Shown one piece after another: positions 15,019 through 23,155 of a stretch of 40,810 nt of DNA. The number at the start of each line of letters is the position of its first letter. The stretch's first letter is position 1. The stretch is from NCBI GenBank assembly GCA_947630485.1, contig CANRHU010000028.1, positions 1 through 40,810 of the forward strand, written 5' to 3'. The stretch is from an uncultured Lachnospiraceae bacterium (lineage in GTDB: Bacteria; Bacillota; Clostridia; Lachnospirales; Lachnospiraceae). The notes under the pieces are model-generated. The model was not told the DNA's origin, searched no databases, and saw only the letters and a program-made list of their open reading frames with translations. The translations under genes and the position numbers were made by a program.

Positions 15019-16851
15019 ATGAAACCGAAAGAGAAGAACACGCATCCGCGCATAGTTTCAAATATACTCTATGCGCTCAAAAATATCTGGCGGTGGGACA
15101 AGCTTTACTATTTCTTTTTCCTTCCGCAGATACCGCTTCTGGTGCTTCTGCGCCTGGCGGAGCAGTATTTTCCGAAAATGCTCATCGACAGCGTGAGCCT
15201 TTCGAAATCTGCCGGACAGATCACAACGCTTGTCGTGGTCTGCTACTCCGCCCTCTGGGCGCTGTTTCAGCTCCACCGCTTTTTCAGGAACAGAGTCGAG
15301 ATGCGGCAGTACTGCTTCTCCTCAAAATATCAGGAAGAGATCGCCGCGAAATTCATGCGCACCGATTTTTCCAATACCGACAATCCCGCGATCAACATCA
15401 AGTACCAGAACGCGATGAACGACGCCTGTTCCGGAAGCTGCGCCGGAGAATTTATCTTCGACTCGATCCTGACTCTTCTGACGAACCTTCTGGGCATTTT
15501 CACCTACGGCGCCCTGATCATAGGCATCTCGCCGCTGATCCTTCTCCTTTTGTTTCTGTCCGCATATATCACCTATCTTTTCGGGAAATTACAGAGGGAT
15601 TATGTTGAGAAAAATAAGGACAAATGGGCGGCGACAGACCGAAAAATAGGGTATCTGGAAAGCTTTTCGGAAAAACTGGACCATGCCAAGGATATCCGCG
15701 TTTACGGGATGAGCGCATGGCTCTCGGGACTTCTTAACGGCTGTCAGCGGGAGCGGTTTTCGTGGGAGAAACGGATTACGGCCAGAGGATTCTTAAGCGG
15801 AATTTCTAGCGCGTTCCTGACATTTCTGCAAAACGGCCTCGCCTACGCCGTGCTCATTTACCAGGTACTGGAAGGCAGTCTCGGCGCCGGTGATTTCGTA
15901 TTCTACTTCGGGCTGATCACCGGCTTCTCGGCCTGGCTTAACGGCATCGGCGTGCTTTTTAACGACATGATCGACAAGGCCGTGCGGATCGGCTATTACC
16001 GGGAATACTTCGCGGTGCCGGATCATTTTAACCACGGCGCGGGCTGTGCGCTGCCGGAAAAAGGCGACCTGCCCCTTGATATCTCCCTCAAAAACGTGTC
16101 CTACAGCTACCCCTCCGAAGACGGTGAGGTCCTCGCGCTCTCGGATATCAGCCTGGACATCCGGAAAGGGGAAAAGCTGGCCATCGTCGGCGAAAACGGC
16201 GCGGGAAAGACCACCCTTGTAAAGCTGATCTGCGGGCTCTATTATCCCTCCCGCGGCGAGATCACCGTCAACGGCCGCGCGATTCCCGAGTACAACATAG
16301 ACGAATATTACTCCATGTTCTCAGCCGTTTTCCAGGACATCTACCTGCTGCCCATCACCATCGCGGAGTTTATCTCCTCAGGCGGCGGAAAGCCCGACCG
16401 CGGCCGGATCATGGCCGCCATCCGTGCCGCAGGGCTTGAGGCCAGGATCGAATCGCTCCCCAGGGGGATAGATACACACCTGATGAAGGGAATCTTTGAC
16501 GACGGTATCGACCTTTCCGGCGGCGAGAAGCAGAAACTGATGCTCGCCCGCGCGCTCTACAAGGACGCGCCGATGATCGTCCTGGACGAACCGACCGCGG
16601 CCCTGGACCCCATTGCGGAAAACGACCTCTATATGAAATACAACGCCCTGACAAAGAACAAGACGTCGGTCTTCATCTCACACCGGCTGGCCTCCACCCG
16701 CTTCTGCGACCGGATCATTTATCTGGAAAACGGAAGGATCGCCGAGTGCGGGACCCACGATGAACTGATGAAGCTGGGCGGAAAATACGCCTATATGTTT
16801 GACCTGCAGAGTCACTACTATAAGGAGGATCTGAGCGATGAAGCAGTTTAA
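15019..16851 (+). CDS. ABC exporter half-transporter A
   Basis: A 610-residue fused membrane/ATPase protein of the ABC-B type (MsbA/multidrug/peptide exporters). Six membrane helices occupy about residues 35-330. The ATPase domain (about 350-605) has Walker A GENGAGKTT, signature LSGGEKQKLMLARAL, Walker B MIVLDEPTAALDP and the switch region SHRLAS. There is no N-terminal C39 peptidase, so it is not a leader-cleaving bacteriocin exporter on its own. ATG with CAGGAGG 5 bases upstream. Overlaps the next half-transporter by 14 bases, so the two probably form a heterodimer. Controlled, by position, by the array and promoter at 14834-14983. Substrate unknown: peptide, lipid or drug. Confidence 0.92.
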   Translation: MKPKEKNTHPRIVSNILYALKNIWRWDKLYYFFFLPQIPLLVLLRLAEQYFPKMLIDSVSLSKSAGQITTLVVVCYSALWALFQLHRFFRNRVEMRQYCFSSKYQEEIAAKFMRTDFSNTDNPAINIKYQNAMNDACSGSCAGEFIFDSILTLLTNLLGIFTYGALIIGISPLILLLLFLSAYITYLFGKLQRDYVEKNKDKWAATDRKIGYLESFSEKLDHAKDIRVYGMSAWLSGLLNGCQRERFSWEKRITARGFLSGISSAFLTFLQNGLAYAVLIYQVLEGSLGAGDFVFYFGLITGFSAWLNGIGVLFNDMIDKAVRIGYYREYFAVPDHFNHGAGCALPEKGDLPLDISLKNVSYSYPSEDGEVLALSDISLDIRKGEKLAIVGENGAGKTTLVKLICGLYYPSRGEITVNGRAIPEYNIDEYYSMFSAVFQDIYLLPITIAEFISSGGGKPDRGRIMAAIRAAGLEARIESLPRGIDTHLMKGIFDDGIDLSGGEKQKLMLARALYKDAPMIVLDEPTAALDPIAENDLYMKYNALTKNKTSVFISHRLASTRFCDRIIYLENGRIAECGTHDELMKLGGKYAYMFDLQSHYYKEDLSDEAV

Positions 16852-18685
16852 GGAACGAATCGAGGCCCTTCGCCAAAATCCCAACGTCAGGGCGCTTAAA
16901 ATGTGGCACAGCCTGTGCCCGCAGTTTTTCCCCTTAAGGGCCGCAGAAGCGCTCTTTGGCAACCTGTCGCCATATTTCAGCCTTTGGTTTTCGGCGGAGA
17001 TCATCAATGAGCTTTTGGGCGGAAGGGACAGAAACCGTCTGATCGCCCTGATGCTTATAACGGTGACCGGCAATCTGGCGATCTCTGTCGCCTCGCACAT
17101 ACTAAACCGCGCCGCCGGTCACGCGAATTACCTTCTGAACCAGCGGGAATCGGCGGCGTTTATGCGCAAAACCCTGACTCTGGACTATCAGGATCTGGAA
17201 TCCCCGGATGTGCGTCAGCTCAGGCGGAAAATTACCGAGAACGGGAAGATCAACGGCTACGGCAAGGACCTTCTGATCAACATGGTCTGCTGGGCAATGG
17301 ATGAAACCGTGAATTTTGTGCTCTCCCTGCTTTTAAGCATTGAGATGCTTGTAAAAATATTCACGGCGGGCTTCAGCGTCCGAGTTTTGGGATTTGTGGT
17401 CCTTTTTCTGGCGGCTTTCGTCCTGCACACACGCCTCGTGGCCGTCTTTTCCGAAAAGACGAGCAGCCTTGCCGACGACATCGGCAAAACCATGCTGGAT
17501 GAAAACCGCGTCGAAGGCGGCATCGACGTCTACAACATGGGCAAGGACATCCGCCTCTACCGGCAGGACGCCATCATATTGAAAATCAAAGAAAAGCTTC
17601 TCGACGCCCACGCCGAAGTAAACAGAAAATACTATACCTTCCAGTACATTACGGACGCGCCGATTTTCGCGGTCGAGTACTTGATCGAGGGCCTGGTATA
17701 CGCGCTCGTCGCCATGTACGCCTTAACCGGCGTTCTGGGGATCGGAAGCATCGTGAAATATTCCCGGTATATCAGCAATCTGTTCAACAGCGTGGCCATG
17801 TTTTTCAACATCAGACTGGACATTGCCAATAACACCCGCTTTATGGAAGAATATCTTGCGTATTTCGATACCCCCAACCGGATGTATATGGGAAAGATCC
17901 CGGTGGAGAAGCAGTTTTTGTGCGACGGGGGTGAAAATGAGTATGAGATGGAATTCAGAAACGTCAGCTTCCGGTACCCGGGCAGCGACGAATACGCGCT
18001 CAGAAACGTCAGCATCAAATTCAAAGTGGGAAGCCGGCTGGCGGTCGTGGGGCAGAACGGAAGCGGAAAAACCACATTTATCAAATTGATGTGCCGCCTC
18101 TACGACCCGACCGAGGGAGAGATTCTCCTAAACGGCGTGAACATTAAGAAATACGACTACGCCGAATACCTGCAGCTGTTTTCGGTGGTGTTCCAGGACT
18201 TTAAGCTGTTCTCCTTCCCCCTGGGACAGAACATCGCCGCCTCGGAAGCCGTGGACGAAGCTCTGGCTGAAAAATCGCTGGCAGCGGCGGGATTTTCCGA
18301 ACGGCTCAAGAAAATGCCGGCAGGCCTCGGAACCTGCCTTTATAAGGATTTCGACGAAAACGGCGTCGAGATCTCGGGCGGCGAAGCGCAGAAGATCGCC
18401 CTCGCCAGGGCCCTTTACAAGGGAAGCCCGTTCATGATCCTGGACGAGCCCACGGCCGCCCTCGACCCGATCGCTGAATTTGAGATCTATCAGAGCTTTG
18501 ACAACATCGTGAAAGAAAAGACCGCGGTCTATATCAGCCACAGACTGTCAAGCTGCCGCTTCTGCGACAGAATCGCGGTGTTCGACATGGGAATGATCGT
18601 GCAGACAGGCTCCCACGACGCCCTCTGCCGCGCTGACGGCAAATACCGCGAACTCTGGCATTCGCAGGAACAGTACTATGTGTAA
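16838..18685 (+). CDS. ABC exporter half-transporter B
   Basis: A 615-residue partner of the preceding exporter, same domain order: membrane part (about 30-330), then ATPase with Walker A GQNGSGKTT, signature ISGGEAQKIALARAL, Walker B FMILDEPTAALDP and SHRLSS. The catalytic Glu after Walker B is present in both partners, so neither ATP site looks degenerate, unlike many heterodimeric exporters. The ATG is 14 bases inside the upstream gene, with AAGGAGG before it, indicating coupled translation. It ends 16 bases before the convergent MATE gene; no clear terminator was found in that gap. Confidence 0.92.
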   Translation: MKQFKERIEALRQNPNVRALKMWHSLCPQFFPLRAAEALFGNLSPYFSLWFSAEIINELLGGRDRNRLIALMLITVTGNLAISVASHILNRAAGHANYLLNQRESAAFMRKTLTLDYQDLESPDVRQLRRKITENGKINGYGKDLLINMVCWAMDETVNFVLSLLLSIEMLVKIFTAGFSVRVLGFVVLFLAAFVLHTRLVAVFSEKTSSLADDIGKTMLDENRVEGGIDVYNMGKDIRLYRQDAIILKIKEKLLDAHAEVNRKYYTFQYITDAPIFAVEYLIEGLVYALVAMYALTGVLGIGSIVKYSRYISNLFNSVAMFFNIRLDIANNTRFMEEYLAYFDTPNRMYMGKIPVEKQFLCDGGENEYEMEFRNVSFRYPGSDEYALRNVSIKFKVGSRLAVVGQNGSGKTTFIKLMCRLYDPTEGEILLNGVNIKKYDYAEYLQLFSVVFQDFKLFSFPLGQNIAASEAVDEALAEKSLAAAGFSERLKKMPAGLGTCLYKDFDENGVEISGGEAQKIALARALYKGSPFMILDEPTAALDPIAEFEIYQSFDNIVKEKTAVYISHRLSSCRFCDRIAVFDMGMIVQTGSHDALCRADGKYRELWHSQEQYYV

Positions 18686-18701
18686 GACCGTTAGTCCTTT
18701 C

Positions 18702-20087
18702 CTATTTCGGCCTTCTCCCCATCCTGACCTTAAGCAGGAGAAGCGCAAATACCGCGCCGCAGGCCTCGCCCACCGGCAGGGCGCTTGCCAGACCATTTTC
18801 TCCCGCGATACGGTCCAGCAGAAACATAAACGGGATGTAGAAGACCAGCTCCCTGACCACTGCGTGCAGGAGGGTCCCGAAGCCGTCGCCCATGGCCTGC
18901 ATGCAGTAGGACGTATGATAGTTGAGAAACTGGAACGGAGACGCCACGCAGCGGATCCGGATAAAGATAACGGCAAAGCCGATCGTGACAAGCGCCGCTT
19001 CCACGTCCCCCGCGGAGGTGCTTAGGAAAATCCGCACCAGCGGAGCCGCGAACGCCTCAAACAGAGCCAGGCTCAGCAGGGAGATGCCCAGGCCGTAGAC
19101 GCGGGCCGTGTTGATGGTGCTCTTCATCCTCTCCCGGTTGCCGGAAGAGAAGTTGTAGGCCACGATCGGAAGCATTCCCTGACAGATGCCGATATTGATG
19201 GCGCTGGGCAGGCGCTCCACCTTCATAACAATCCCCACCGCCGCCAGGGCCAGATCCCCGTGGACCGCCATCAGGGCGTTCAGGAAGATATTGGCCACGT
19301 CGAACAGTCCCGTCAGGATCGCAGACGGCACGCCGACCGTAAAGACGCCCTGCCTATCCGCCTGCTTCACGCCACGGACGTCGGTCAGACGGATACTGAG
19401 AGCGGAGGTTTTCGAAACTTTATTCAGCATGTAAAGCATGTAAATACACGATGCGATATTGGAAATCAGCGTCGCCAGCGCGGCGCCGAACACCTCCCAA
19501 CCGTCGGGAAGCAGCACGAACATGAACAGCGGATCCAGCACCATATTCAGGATCCCGCCGCCTGACAGGCCGATGCTGGCCTGCCTGGAATATCCCACAT
19601 TTCTCAGCAGATGGGCTCCCATCATGGAAAGGATCGTCGGAAGACTCCCGGCCACCACTACCAGCCACACATACTGCTTCGCGTAGCCCATGGTGGATTC
19701 CGACGCGCCCAGAAGCTTTAAGATGGGCGTCATGAAGAGCCCGATCAGCAGGGAATACGCCGCCGCGATGGCAATCGTGGCATAGAAACTGAACGCGCTG
19801 ACCTTCTTCGCGTCCGCGTCCCTGCCGCTGCCGATCATCCTGGCCACCTGGCTTCCGCCGCCGATACCGAACAGGTTGGAGAAAGCGATGGTCATCATAA
19901 AGAGCGTGAATGCCACCGTTACCGCCGCCACCATGTAGGAATTGCCGGTGCGGCCGATGAAAAACGTGTCCACCATATTGTAGATCAGATTGATCAGCTG
20001 GCTGATGACCGTCGGTATGGCCATGGCCGCGATGGCCTTAGGCACCGGCATCGTCTCAAAAAGTTCTTTTTTATCATTTGCTTCCAT
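18702..20087 (-). CDS. MATE family efflux transporter
   Basis: Cation-coupled exporter with 12 predicted membrane helices in two MatE repeats, 461 residues. The start PVPKAIAAMAIPTVISQLIN and the repeat-one segment NMVDTFFIGRTGN are typical of the DinF/NorM-like Firmicutes group, as is the second-half LNYHTSYCMQAMGDG segment. The ATG at 20087 is preferred over the one at 20111 because AGAGGTGA lies 6 bases upstream. It is convergent with the exporter operon and divergent from the ROK gene. Substrate unknown: cationic drugs or metabolites. Confidence 0.93.
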   Translation of the reverse strand: MEANDKKELFETMPVPKAIAAMAIPTVISQLINLIYNMVDTFFIGRTGNSYMVAAVTVAFTLFMMTIAFSNLFGIGGGSQVARMIGSGRDADAKKVSAFSFYATIAIAAAYSLLIGLFMTPILKLLGASESTMGYAKQYVWLVVVAGSLPTILSMMGAHLLRNVGYSRQASIGLSGGGILNMVLDPLFMFVLLPDGWEVFGAALATLISNIASCIYMLYMLNKVSKTSALSIRLTDVRGVKQADRQGVFTVGVPSAILTGLFDVANIFLNALMAVHGDLALAAVGIVMKVERLPSAINIGICQGMLPIVAYNFSSGNRERMKSTINTARVYGLGISLLSLALFEAFAAPLVRIFLSTSAGDVEAALVTIGFAVIFIRIRCVASPFQFLNYHTSYCMQAMGDGFGTLLHAVVRELVFYIPFMFLLDRIAGENGLASALPVGEACGAVFALLLLKVRMGRRPK

Positions 20088-20110
20088 AAGAATCACCTCT
20101 GTCTCACACA

Positions 20111-20139
20111 ACTATACTCTTTTTCTGTTTTTCGCGCAA
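20111..20139 (-). promoter_or_regulatory. MATE gene promoter
   Basis: Minus strand -35 TTGCGC (20139-20134), 17-base spacer, -10 TATAGT (20116-20111). Confidence 0.6.
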
Positions 20140-20270
20140 GACAGTCCGAATAAATTTTTAGTGATTCTCAAAGGATTCTTGAAAGGCTGAATGCTCTTTT
20201 TTCGCCCTCTAAAGTCCGTCTCTTCGGGAAATTGCTATGTTTTCTGTGAAATTATTGTCAATTTGTGATA

Positions 20271-20299
20271 TTGGAATTTTCCGCGCAATTTGGTATACT
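20271..20299 (+). promoter_or_regulatory. ROK gene promoter with candidate operator
   Basis: -35 TTGGAA (20271-20276), 17-base spacer, extended -10 TGG-TATACT (20294-20299). GGAATTTTCC (20273-20282) overlaps the -35; its core GGAATTTT recurs, inverted, in the transporter operon promoter at 30373-30380. Autoregulation by the ROK protein through this site is an inference. Confidence 0.6.
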
Positions 20300-20348
20300 A
20301 TGTCCAGAAATATATAGTTGTCCCCCATTTGCGTCAAGAGGTGTTTTT

Positions 20349-21536
20349 ATGTACAACAAGAAGAAAAAAATGCAGTCCAACCGCAGCCGCATTCTGGAAT
20401 GTATCTACCGGAATGCCCCGATCGCGCGCACGGAAATCGCCGAACTGACCGGCATCACCCCCGCTACCGTAACCAATACAGCCGCTCAGCTGATTTCAGA
20501 GGGCATCATCACAGAGGTCGGCGAAGCAGTTCCCGAGGAAGCATCCTCCGGCCGCAAGCGGATTCTGGTAGACATCGTACCGAACTGCTCCTACACCATC
20601 GGCGTAGAGTTCTCCGAAAAAGCCCTGGCCGCCTGTATCTGCGACATGAAAGGAAATATCTGCTTCAAGAAGATCACTCCGTTTACAGAGGATCTTCCGA
20701 CCAATATCACTCAGCAGGTGACGGAGGTAATCCGGCAGCTTGTCGATGCGTCGGCCCTGGACTGGCAGCAGTTTATCGGCATCGGAATCGCGCTTCCCGG
20801 CCATATCAGCCTGGACGGAAACACGCTAATCACAAACCGCAGGATCTGGGATCAGTTCCGGCCTTCGGATATTTACCACGCCTTCCCGGTGCCCGTCGCC
20901 ATGGAAAATAACGCACGCTGCATGGCACTGGGCGCGTATCTCTTCAGCCCGGATATCATTCCCGACAATTTTGCATTATTCCATGTGGGGCGCGGTATGT
21001 TCTGCGCCACGATGGTGGACGGCGAACTGTTTCTGGGCCGCCACTATATCGCGGGAGAGATCGGCCACACGATCGTCAATGAGAACGGCCCGCTGTGCGA
21101 CTGCGGCAAACGCGGCTGTCTGCAGGTCTACGCCAGCGAAACGCGGCTTGTGCAGACGGCCCGGATGATCTACAAGCATTCCCCGCGCACCGTGCTGCAC
21201 ACTCTGGCCGACACTCCGGATGATATCTCCCTGGAAAAGCTGATAACCGCTTACTATATGGGAGACTCCGCCGTAAGCGCCCTCATCACCGACGCCCTGC
21301 GTTACTTAAGCATCTCCGCCGCCAACATCGTCATTACGATGAATCCCGGCAGGATTTTCCTGCACGGTCAGCTGCTCTCCTACGAGAACATTCGGACGGA
21401 GCTGATGGACCACATCAACCGCCAGCTGGCCTTTATCGACAAACCCTACACCAACAGCGTGGAGATTCTTCCCTACTCCATCACCAACGGCGCCCGCGGC
21501 GCCTGTGCGCTGGCGGCATGGCGGTTTTTCCTGTAA
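20349..21536 (+). CDS. ROK family transcriptional regulator
   Basis: A sugar-responsive repressor of the NagC/XylR type, 395 residues. The N-terminal winged helix-turn-helix (about 8-75) reads RTEIAELTGITPATVTN. The ROK domain follows, with the zinc motif CDCGKRGC and then LQVYAS, in which Gln replaces the more usual Glu. A glycine-rich nucleotide-binding turn is not obvious in the N lobe, so it is more likely a regulator than a kinase. The ATG at 20349 follows AGAGGTG and starts the DNA-binding domain cleanly; a longer open frame to 20265 lacks a binding site. It runs toward the glycan-degrading genes and ends 4 bases from the sialidase stop. The natural target is the transporter/glycosidase operon at 30284-21541; the likely effector is an amino sugar or its phosphate. 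Confidence 0.9.
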   Translation: MYNKKKKMQSNRSRILECIYRNAPIARTEIAELTGITPATVTNTAAQLISEGIITEVGEAVPEEASSGRKRILVDIVPNCSYTIGVEFSEKALAACICDMKGNICFKKITPFTEDLPTNITQQVTEVIRQLVDASALDWQQFIGIGIALPGHISLDGNTLITNRRIWDQFRPSDIYHAFPVPVAMENNARCMALGAYLFSPDIIPDNFALFHVGRGMFCATMVDGELFLGRHYIAGEIGHTIVNENGPLCDCGKRGCLQVYASETRLVQTARMIYKHSPRTVLHTLADTPDDISLEKLITAYYMGDSAVSALITDALRYLSISAANIVITMNPGRIFLHGQLLSYENIRTELMDHINRQLAFIDKPYTNSVEILPYSITNGARGACALAAWRFFL

Positions 21537-21540
21537 CAAT

Positions 21541-23046
21541 TCACTGAAAAAGTTCTTCCGGGCGCAGACGCAGAAATGTCTCTGCGCCCTTTCCGCTCTC
21601 GTAAAGCAGGCCGACAGAGCCATCCGGCAGTTCCGTCAGACAGGAGTATGCGAACCGCTCTTCTTCTCCTGTAACCTCATAAACACATTCCCAACGCAGG
21701 ATATCTCCCTCCGCGAATCCCATCCAGACTTTTCCATGAACGCGTCCATCACCGCCTGGGCCGGACAGCAGCATCGCGCCGCGGCCGTTGATCGGCTTTG
21801 AATAGGTAATCGCGCTGATCTGGCAATCCTTATATAACCCTTCCGGCCAACCATTTATAGGTTTCCAGGTTACGCCGCCGTCGTCGGAGACGCAGACCTC
21901 GCCGTGCCGGGCAAACAGATAGATTCGATCCCCGAGTTCCGCCAAGGCAGCCTCCGAGGACTGGGCCGGAACCTCCCGGCTCCGCCGCCAATTCCTCCCA
22001 TCCGTCGAGGCGATCACACTGGTGTGGCCGTCCCCGCTTCCGTTTATCTGCGTATAACACGCAAAAAGAATCCTGCCGTCACTGGTACAGAGACCGCGCC
22101 CGGGCCCCGCGCCGTAGAAGACGACGTCCCCTGCTTCCCCTGCGCGGACCTGCGGATTTAAAATCAGCGGCGGCTGCCAGGTCAGACCGCGATCCGTGGA
22201 CGCGACCAGCCAGAGATACGAAGTCGGCCACACGCGAAGCGGGCTTCCGTAGAAAAAGACATTGGCATGAACCTGTCTGCCGCTGGGTTCCATGGGCTGC
22301 GCGGCATAAATATCATCCAGGGAGGAGGCCGCCAGTTCGCCGCACAAAACCGGCTTATAATCGGAATCGTACAGATCGTACCATCGATTCACGTAATAAG
22401 ACGGTTCTTCTCTCCTATAAACAGGCGCGAACCCATCCGCACCGAATTCCCCGACATAATAGCTGTATTCCTCCGGCCTGCGCTTCCACGCGCCCCCGCC
22501 GTCATACAATACCAGCTCCGCCCGGCCGTCTCCGTCCGCATCCAGAAATCCGTTGCAGCCCGGCCGCGGACGGTTCGGCGCGATATTCAGCGCCACCGAC
22601 CCCGGCCAGACATCCGTCAGAAGATAGACGGTGCCGTCCTTCCCCTGCGCCAGCGCCGGATCGATGAAGGAGGCCGCGTACTGGGAAAATGCGTCCGCGC
22701 TGTCCCCGAAATAATTCGCAAAGCGGTAAGTCCACGTCTGTCCCCCGTCCGCTGAACGGCTGACAATCGTGTCCAGATTCGCGCCGTCGCACACGTGATT
22801 CCACCTGGCGTCCGACGCGGCCAGCAGGCTGCCGTCATCCAGCGTCCACAGCGCCGGAATCCGGAAAAACCGGCTTCCGCCATTTCCTGCCGCAAAAGGC
22901 ATATGGTTTCTGTTCACCCCTCCCGGCGGGTATCCGGCACCGGAATCCCCCGTCCTTTTCTTCATCTCATCCATCCGTTCCGCCATCCTTTCAGACCACG
23001 GGGGCATCTGCTGCGGTTTGCCAGACGCCCCCTTACTCACACTCAT
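21541..23046 (-). CDS. GH33-like exo-sialidase, cytoplasmic
   Basis: Probable sialidase releasing terminal nonulosonic acids, 501 residues. The FRIP motif is at 61-64 (Arg62), followed by SDAR (Arg81) and D87 before LDTIVSRS, the expected acid/base position. Four Asp-box-like motifs are present: SADGGQTW (98-105), STDRGLTW, STDGRNW (a shortened one) and SDDGGVTW, marking the six-bladed propeller. SSEAALAEL supplies the catalytic Glu candidate and FAYSCLTEL the nucleophile Tyr. There is no signal peptide or anchor, so it works inside the cell on imported sugar. It is the last gene of the run, 109 bases after the GH163-like gene. ATG at 23046 or GTG at 23040; the latter is better spaced from AGGGG. 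No sialate catabolism genes (nanA/E/K) are in the window. A related acid such as Kdn is an alternative substrate. Confidence 0.82.
   Translation of the reverse strand: MSVSKGASGKPQQMPPWSERMAERMDEMKKRTGDSGAGYPPGGVNRNHMPFAAGNGGSRFFRIPALWTLDDGSLLAASDARWNHVCDGANLDTIVSRSADGGQTWTYRFANYFGDSADAFSQYAASFIDPALAQGKDGTVYLLTDVWPGSVALNIAPNRPRPGCNGFLDADGDGRAELVLYDGGGAWKRRPEEYSYYVGEFGADGFAPVYRREEPSYYVNRWYDLYDSDYKPVLCGELAASSLDDIYAAQPMEPSGRQVHANVFFYGSPLRVWPTSYLWLVASTDRGLTWQPPLILNPQVRAGEAGDVVFYGAGPGRGLCTSDGRILFACYTQINGSGDGHTSVIASTDGRNWRRSREVPAQSSEAALAELGDRIYLFARHGEVCVSDDGGVTWKPINGWPEGLYKDCQISAITYSKPINGRGAMLLSGPGGDGRVHGKVWMGFAEGDILRWECVYEVTGEEERFAYSCLTELPDGSVGLLYESGKGAETFLRLRPEELFQ
21560..21589 (+). terminator. 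Possible ROK terminator inside sialidase 3' end
   Basis: Nine-base perfect arms GGGCGCAGA (21560-21568) and complement (21581-21589), 12-base loop, then TTTCC on the plus strand. It would end the convergent ROK transcript while being coding sequence for the sialidase C terminus. The T run is short. Confidence 0.4.
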
Positions 23047-23155
23047 TCCCCTATTCTATTGTAAATTCCGCTCCCCCGCAGTCCTTCTCCCCGCGGCATA
23101 CCGCAGAAACGGCGGCTGCCGCGATGCCGCTTCCACAACAGTGGCATTCCGTCCT

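Noticed and set aside
15019-18685. Bacteriocin-type exporters with a C39 leader peptidase
   Set aside because: Neither half-transporter has the N-terminal Cys-His peptidase domain; both begin with a short soluble stretch and membrane helices.
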